Shown here: positions 61,925-64,000 of the stretch, in pieces
Position numbering within the stretch: position 1 is the stretch's first letter
Layout: each line of letters begins with the position of its first letter
Assembly (NCBI GenBank): GCA_002408085.1
Contig: DHQL01000010.1
Coordinates: forward strand, 71,632 to 135,631
DNA length: 64,000 nt
From: Spirochaeta sp. UBA5339
GTDB lineage: Bacteria > Spirochaetota > Spirochaetia > DSM-2461
Direction of reading: 5' to 3'
Notes under the pieces: generated by a model
What the model was told of the DNA's origin: nothing
Databases searched by the model: none
What the model saw: only the letters and a program-made list of their open reading frames with translations
Program-made: the position numbers and the translations under genes

Positions 61925-62826
61925 AAAAGGCAGGAATACTGTTTATTATAGTCCTATCTCTGCTTTCATGCAGTCCTGGACAAAGGAATACTGTTACCGG
62001 TGCATCAAAGAAAACCCTTGAGAGCGGTACTATGAATGGTTCAGATTTCCCTATGAAAGAATACAACAGGATCGTAATTCTGTCTGCCGGTGCTGTGGAA
62101 ACACTGTATATGTTAGGCGCAGAAGATAAGATTGCCGGTATCGGCAGCAGCCGGGAAGGAATCTGGCCTAAAGAAAAAACAGAACAACTGGCAACTGTCG
62201 GAAACCTTGCCCGTCCCAGTACGGAGGCTGTTTTTGCCAGAGATCCGGATCTGGTTATCCTGAACAGTATGACTGCTGGTATGGCTGATACATTTCAAAG
62301 CAAAGGAATCCCTGTCTACATACATGACTGTTCAACAATAGAAGATATTATTGAATCAATATCCATTCTCGGAGCACTGACAGGGCACATACATGAAGCA
62401 ACAGCTCTGGTTGAGCAATCCAGGGCCAGAGTCTCAGAACTTGAGGCGAAAAGGCAGTACAACTCTGTTCCTTTGAAGGGGGCAGTTCTCTACGCTGCTA
62501 GTCCGATGATGGGTTTTACTGAGGACTCTCTTCCTGGAGAACTACTCGATCTTCTGGGTGTAGAAAACATATGTAAGGGCCTGGATGGTGCCAGACCGAT
62601 TCTTTCACCAGAATATATTCTTCAGAAGAACCCGGACTTTCTGTTCGCTTCAATGTCCATCAGCCAGCCTTCGGATATCATAGAAAACAATGGGTTTGTA
62701 AAGAGTACCAGAGCCGGTAAGGAGGGTAATATTACAATCATACCCTCATCAATGCTGCTTCGCCCATCACCTAGAATATTTGATGAGATATCCAGTCTTG
62801 AATCTGTTCTGGAGGTTTTAAGATGA
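61921..62826 (+). CDS. Iron/haem ABC transporter substrate-binding lipoprotein (FecB/BtuF family)
   Basis: A 301-residue lipoprotein. The lipobox LLSC places the lipidated Cys17. The two-lobe class III fold is visible through NRIVILSAGAVETLYMLGAEDKI and RDPDLVILNSM. ATG at 61921 overlaps the previous stop; GAAGGAG precedes. It delivers haem or an iron complex to the FecCD-type permease. Confidence 0.88.
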   Translation: MKKAGILFIIVLSLLSCSPGQRNTVTGASKKTLESGTMNGSDFPMKEYNRIVILSAGAVETLYMLGAEDKIAGIGSSREGIWPKEKTEQLATVGNLARPSTEAVFARDPDLVILNSMTAGMADTFQSKGIPVYIHDCSTIEDIIESISILGALTGHIHEATALVEQSRARVSELEAKRQYNSVPLKGAVLYAASPMMGFTEDSLPGELLDLLGVENICKGLDGARPILSPEYILQKNPDFLFASMSISQPSDIIENNGFVKSTRAGKEGNITIIPSSMLLRPSPRIFDEISSLESVLEVLR

Positions 62827-63377
62827 ACCTGCTTGAATATATCAGAATGGGAGGAGGAATCAACTGGATTCTCTGCTTATGCTTCTTTATCTCCTGCATT
62901 CTTATTATTGAAAGGTTGATTTATTTTTCATTCAGCGGAAGAAAGAACCACCCCTCTTCTCAGATAAGCAGAATGAGACGGATATCCAGAGAGACTAAAA
63001 ACATACCCAGGGATATTCGCATAGATATACTCGAAAAACATGGTGCTCTGCTGCAGGAGGAAATGGAAAAAGAGCTCTGGCTTCTTAGATTTATTGCAGC
63101 TGCATCCCCTACCCTGGGCCTCCTGGGTACTGTAATCGGCCTTATCAGAGCATTTCAGGATATGGGAGCCGGATCTACAGGGACAATTCAGGATTTCTCT
63201 GGCGGTATATGGTTGGCGATGCTGACAACCGCCTGCGGTCTTATCGTTGCATTGCCCTCTATGTTTTTTGTCAGTTTTTTTAAAAGAATTATAAATAAGC
63301 GTCTTTTGAGTATGAGCCTTGCTGTGGATGACGAATATCTTGATGAAATCAATATGAAGGTTGAATGCGGTGCTTAG
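62823..63377 (+). CDS. exbB: ExbB/TolQ/MotA-family proton channel protein
   Basis: A 184-residue inner-membrane protein with three helices. ASPTLGLLGTVIGLIRAFQDMG and LTTACGLIVALPSMFF are the family core. ATG at 62823 overlaps the preceding stop; GGAGG is upstream. With ExbD and TonB it energises an outer-membrane receptor, here probably for haem. It is shorter than E. coli ExbB (about 244). Confidence 0.92.
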   Translation: MNLLEYIRMGGGINWILCLCFFISCILIIERLIYFSFSGRKNHPSSQISRMRRISRETKNIPRDIRIDILEKHGALLQEEMEKELWLLRFIAAASPTLGLLGTVIGLIRAFQDMGAGSTGTIQDFSGGIWLAMLTTACGLIVALPSMFFVSFFKRIINKRLLSMSLAVDDEYLDEINMKVECGA

Positions 63378-63777
63378 TTTCGGTAAAAGAGAGGATGAAC
63401 AGGCATCGATCAACTTAACATCCCTTATTGATGTCATTTTTATTCTTCTGATTTTCTTTATGATATCAACTCAGTTTAAAAGTTCCCATATGCAGCTGGA
63501 GCTGCCGACTCTAAGGGATGGAAGCTCACAGGAGTCGGGAAATCCCCTGGTAATAAGTGTAGATAAGGATCAGAATATATTCCTTGGTGACCGTATCGTT
63601 GCTCTGTCGGATCTAAACATTCTATTGGGCAATATGAGATCAGAGCCTCTTGAACAATCTCTTGTATTGGACTGTCACAGGGAAATCCCCATTGAATTTG
63701 TTCTCGAACTAATGGGGGAGGTAAAAAATGCGGGCTATCCGAATATCATCTTCAGACACAATAAGACTGATAATTAG
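63370..63777 (+). CDS. exbD: ExbD/TolR-family protein
   Basis: A 135-residue protein with one N-terminal membrane helix carrying the conserved aspartate (TSLIDVIFILLIFFM) and a periplasmic domain. I choose the GTG at 63370 because of its spacing from GAAGG; a TTG at 63361 is possible. It overlaps exbB and its 3' end overlaps the tonB start by about 50 bases. Confidence 0.88.
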   Translation: MLSFGKREDEQASINLTSLIDVIFILLIFFMISTQFKSSHMQLELPTLRDGSSQESGNPLVISVDKDQNIFLGDRIVALSDLNILLGNMRSEPLEQSLVLDCHREIPIEFVLELMGEVKNAGYPNIIFRHNKTDN

Positions 63778-64000
63778 TACACTGTCCTCAATCGCTCTCT
63801 GCGGAGCAATTCTAATACCCGCACTTGCTCTTGAAGACAAAGAGATGGCTATTGGTTCTGACAACACGGTTATCATCAACCTTTCTGCAGCTTTCCCGGA
63901 GGCATCAATCTCCACCAAGACACAGCATACGGCAGCCGAGGCTGAGCCGGTTTCTGAGCCGGTTTCTGAGCCGGTTTCTGAGCCGGTTACTGAGCCGGTT
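63728..64000 (+). CDS. tonB: TonB-like protein (3' end outside window)
   Basis: The first 91 codons are visible. ATG at 63728 has GGGAGG 5-6 bases upstream. A short basic N-terminus and one hydrophobic helix (about residues 14-36) are followed by a periplasmic stretch and EPVS repeats that fit the proline-rich spacer of TonB. The C-terminal receptor-binding domain would lie beyond the window. Identity is inferred from position after ExbB and ExbD and from the repeats. Confidence 0.75.
   Translation, partial: MRAIRISSSDTIRLIISTLSSIALCGAILIPALALEDKEMAIGSDNTVIINLSAAFPEASISTKTQHTAAEAEPVSEPVSEPVSEPVTEPV
63944..64000 (+). repeat. 12-bp tandem repeat GAGCCGGTTTCT
   Basis: Three exact copies, one copy with a single change (GAGCCGGTTACT), and a partial fifth that runs off the window. 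They encode the EPVS repeats of the TonB spacer and may vary in number between strains. Confidence 0.9.

Noticed and set aside
1..64000. CRISPR arrays, tRNA or rRNA genes, prophage or integrative element
   Set aside because: No regularly spaced repeats, cloverleaf with conserved loops, rRNA segments, integrase or phage structural genes were noticed. A tRNA-scan and rRNA search would settle it.

Overview
The window reads as a chromosomal segment from a free-living spirochaete (Spirochaetota, probably Spirochaetaceae). This is an inference. It rests on a TmpA/TmpB-like lipoprotein and LysM pair, binding proteins whose signal peptides end in a phenylalanine followed by a short GGQ-type stretch, a dense load of ABC and TRAP sugar uptake systems, and gram-negative envelope genes (ExbB, ExbD, TonB). 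No rRNA, tRNA, CRISPR array, intact insertion sequence or prophage was seen.

Layout. 1-0.5 kb: 3' part of a small heat-shock gene with a terminator. 0.5-9.8 kb: two divergent operons that together look like a D-apiose uptake and catabolism locus (ribose-type ABC transporter and FucI/AraA-type isomerase on the minus strand; two-subunit transketolase and FGGY kinase on the plus strand). 9.8-24.4 kb: plant-glycan utilisation, with two CUT1 ABC transporters, a nucleoside-hydrolase-fold enzyme, GH106-, trehalase/GH63- and GH127-type glycosidases and a decayed glycosidase relic. 24.4-32.9 kb: a TRAP transporter operon combining a racemase-fold protein, a second two-subunit transketolase, a transaldolase-like protein and a cupin, with GntR and DeoR regulators. 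I know of no described pathway with this gene set, and it is my main candidate for a new system. 33-40.2 kb: signalling and housekeeping genes (GGDEF protein, DUF2971 protein, lipoprotein PPIase, WYL regulator, DUF45 protease, B12-type radical SAM protein). 40.2-43.5 kb: OxyR, AhpC and AhpF. 43.5-52.6 kb: DUF554 protein, GPH-type sugar permease, a full-length divergent transketolase, HAD phosphatase, RhaB-family kinase, sorbose-1-phosphate-reductase-like and SDR enzymes. 52.9-58.1 kb: acyl-CoA synthetase, YkgJ-type protein, PHP protein, TmpA/TmpB-like pair. 58.3-64 kb: haem/iron operon with HmuF-like flavodoxin, FecCD/FecE/FecB-type transporter, HmuW/ChuW-type anaerobic haem-degrading radical SAM enzyme, ExbB, ExbD and a TonB cut by the window end.

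How it fits together. Apiose, rhamnose and arabinofuranose all occur in rhamnogalacturonan II and related pectins, and the apiose locus and the GH106 operon share promoter motifs, so 0.5-24 kb may be one pectin side-chain regulon. Three different transketolase systems lie within 42 kb, each in a different sugar context. All four sugar/TRAP binding-protein genes are followed by a perfect inverted repeat before the next gene, which suggests a uniform device for over-expressing the binding protein. Site positions that I located by eye may be off by one base.
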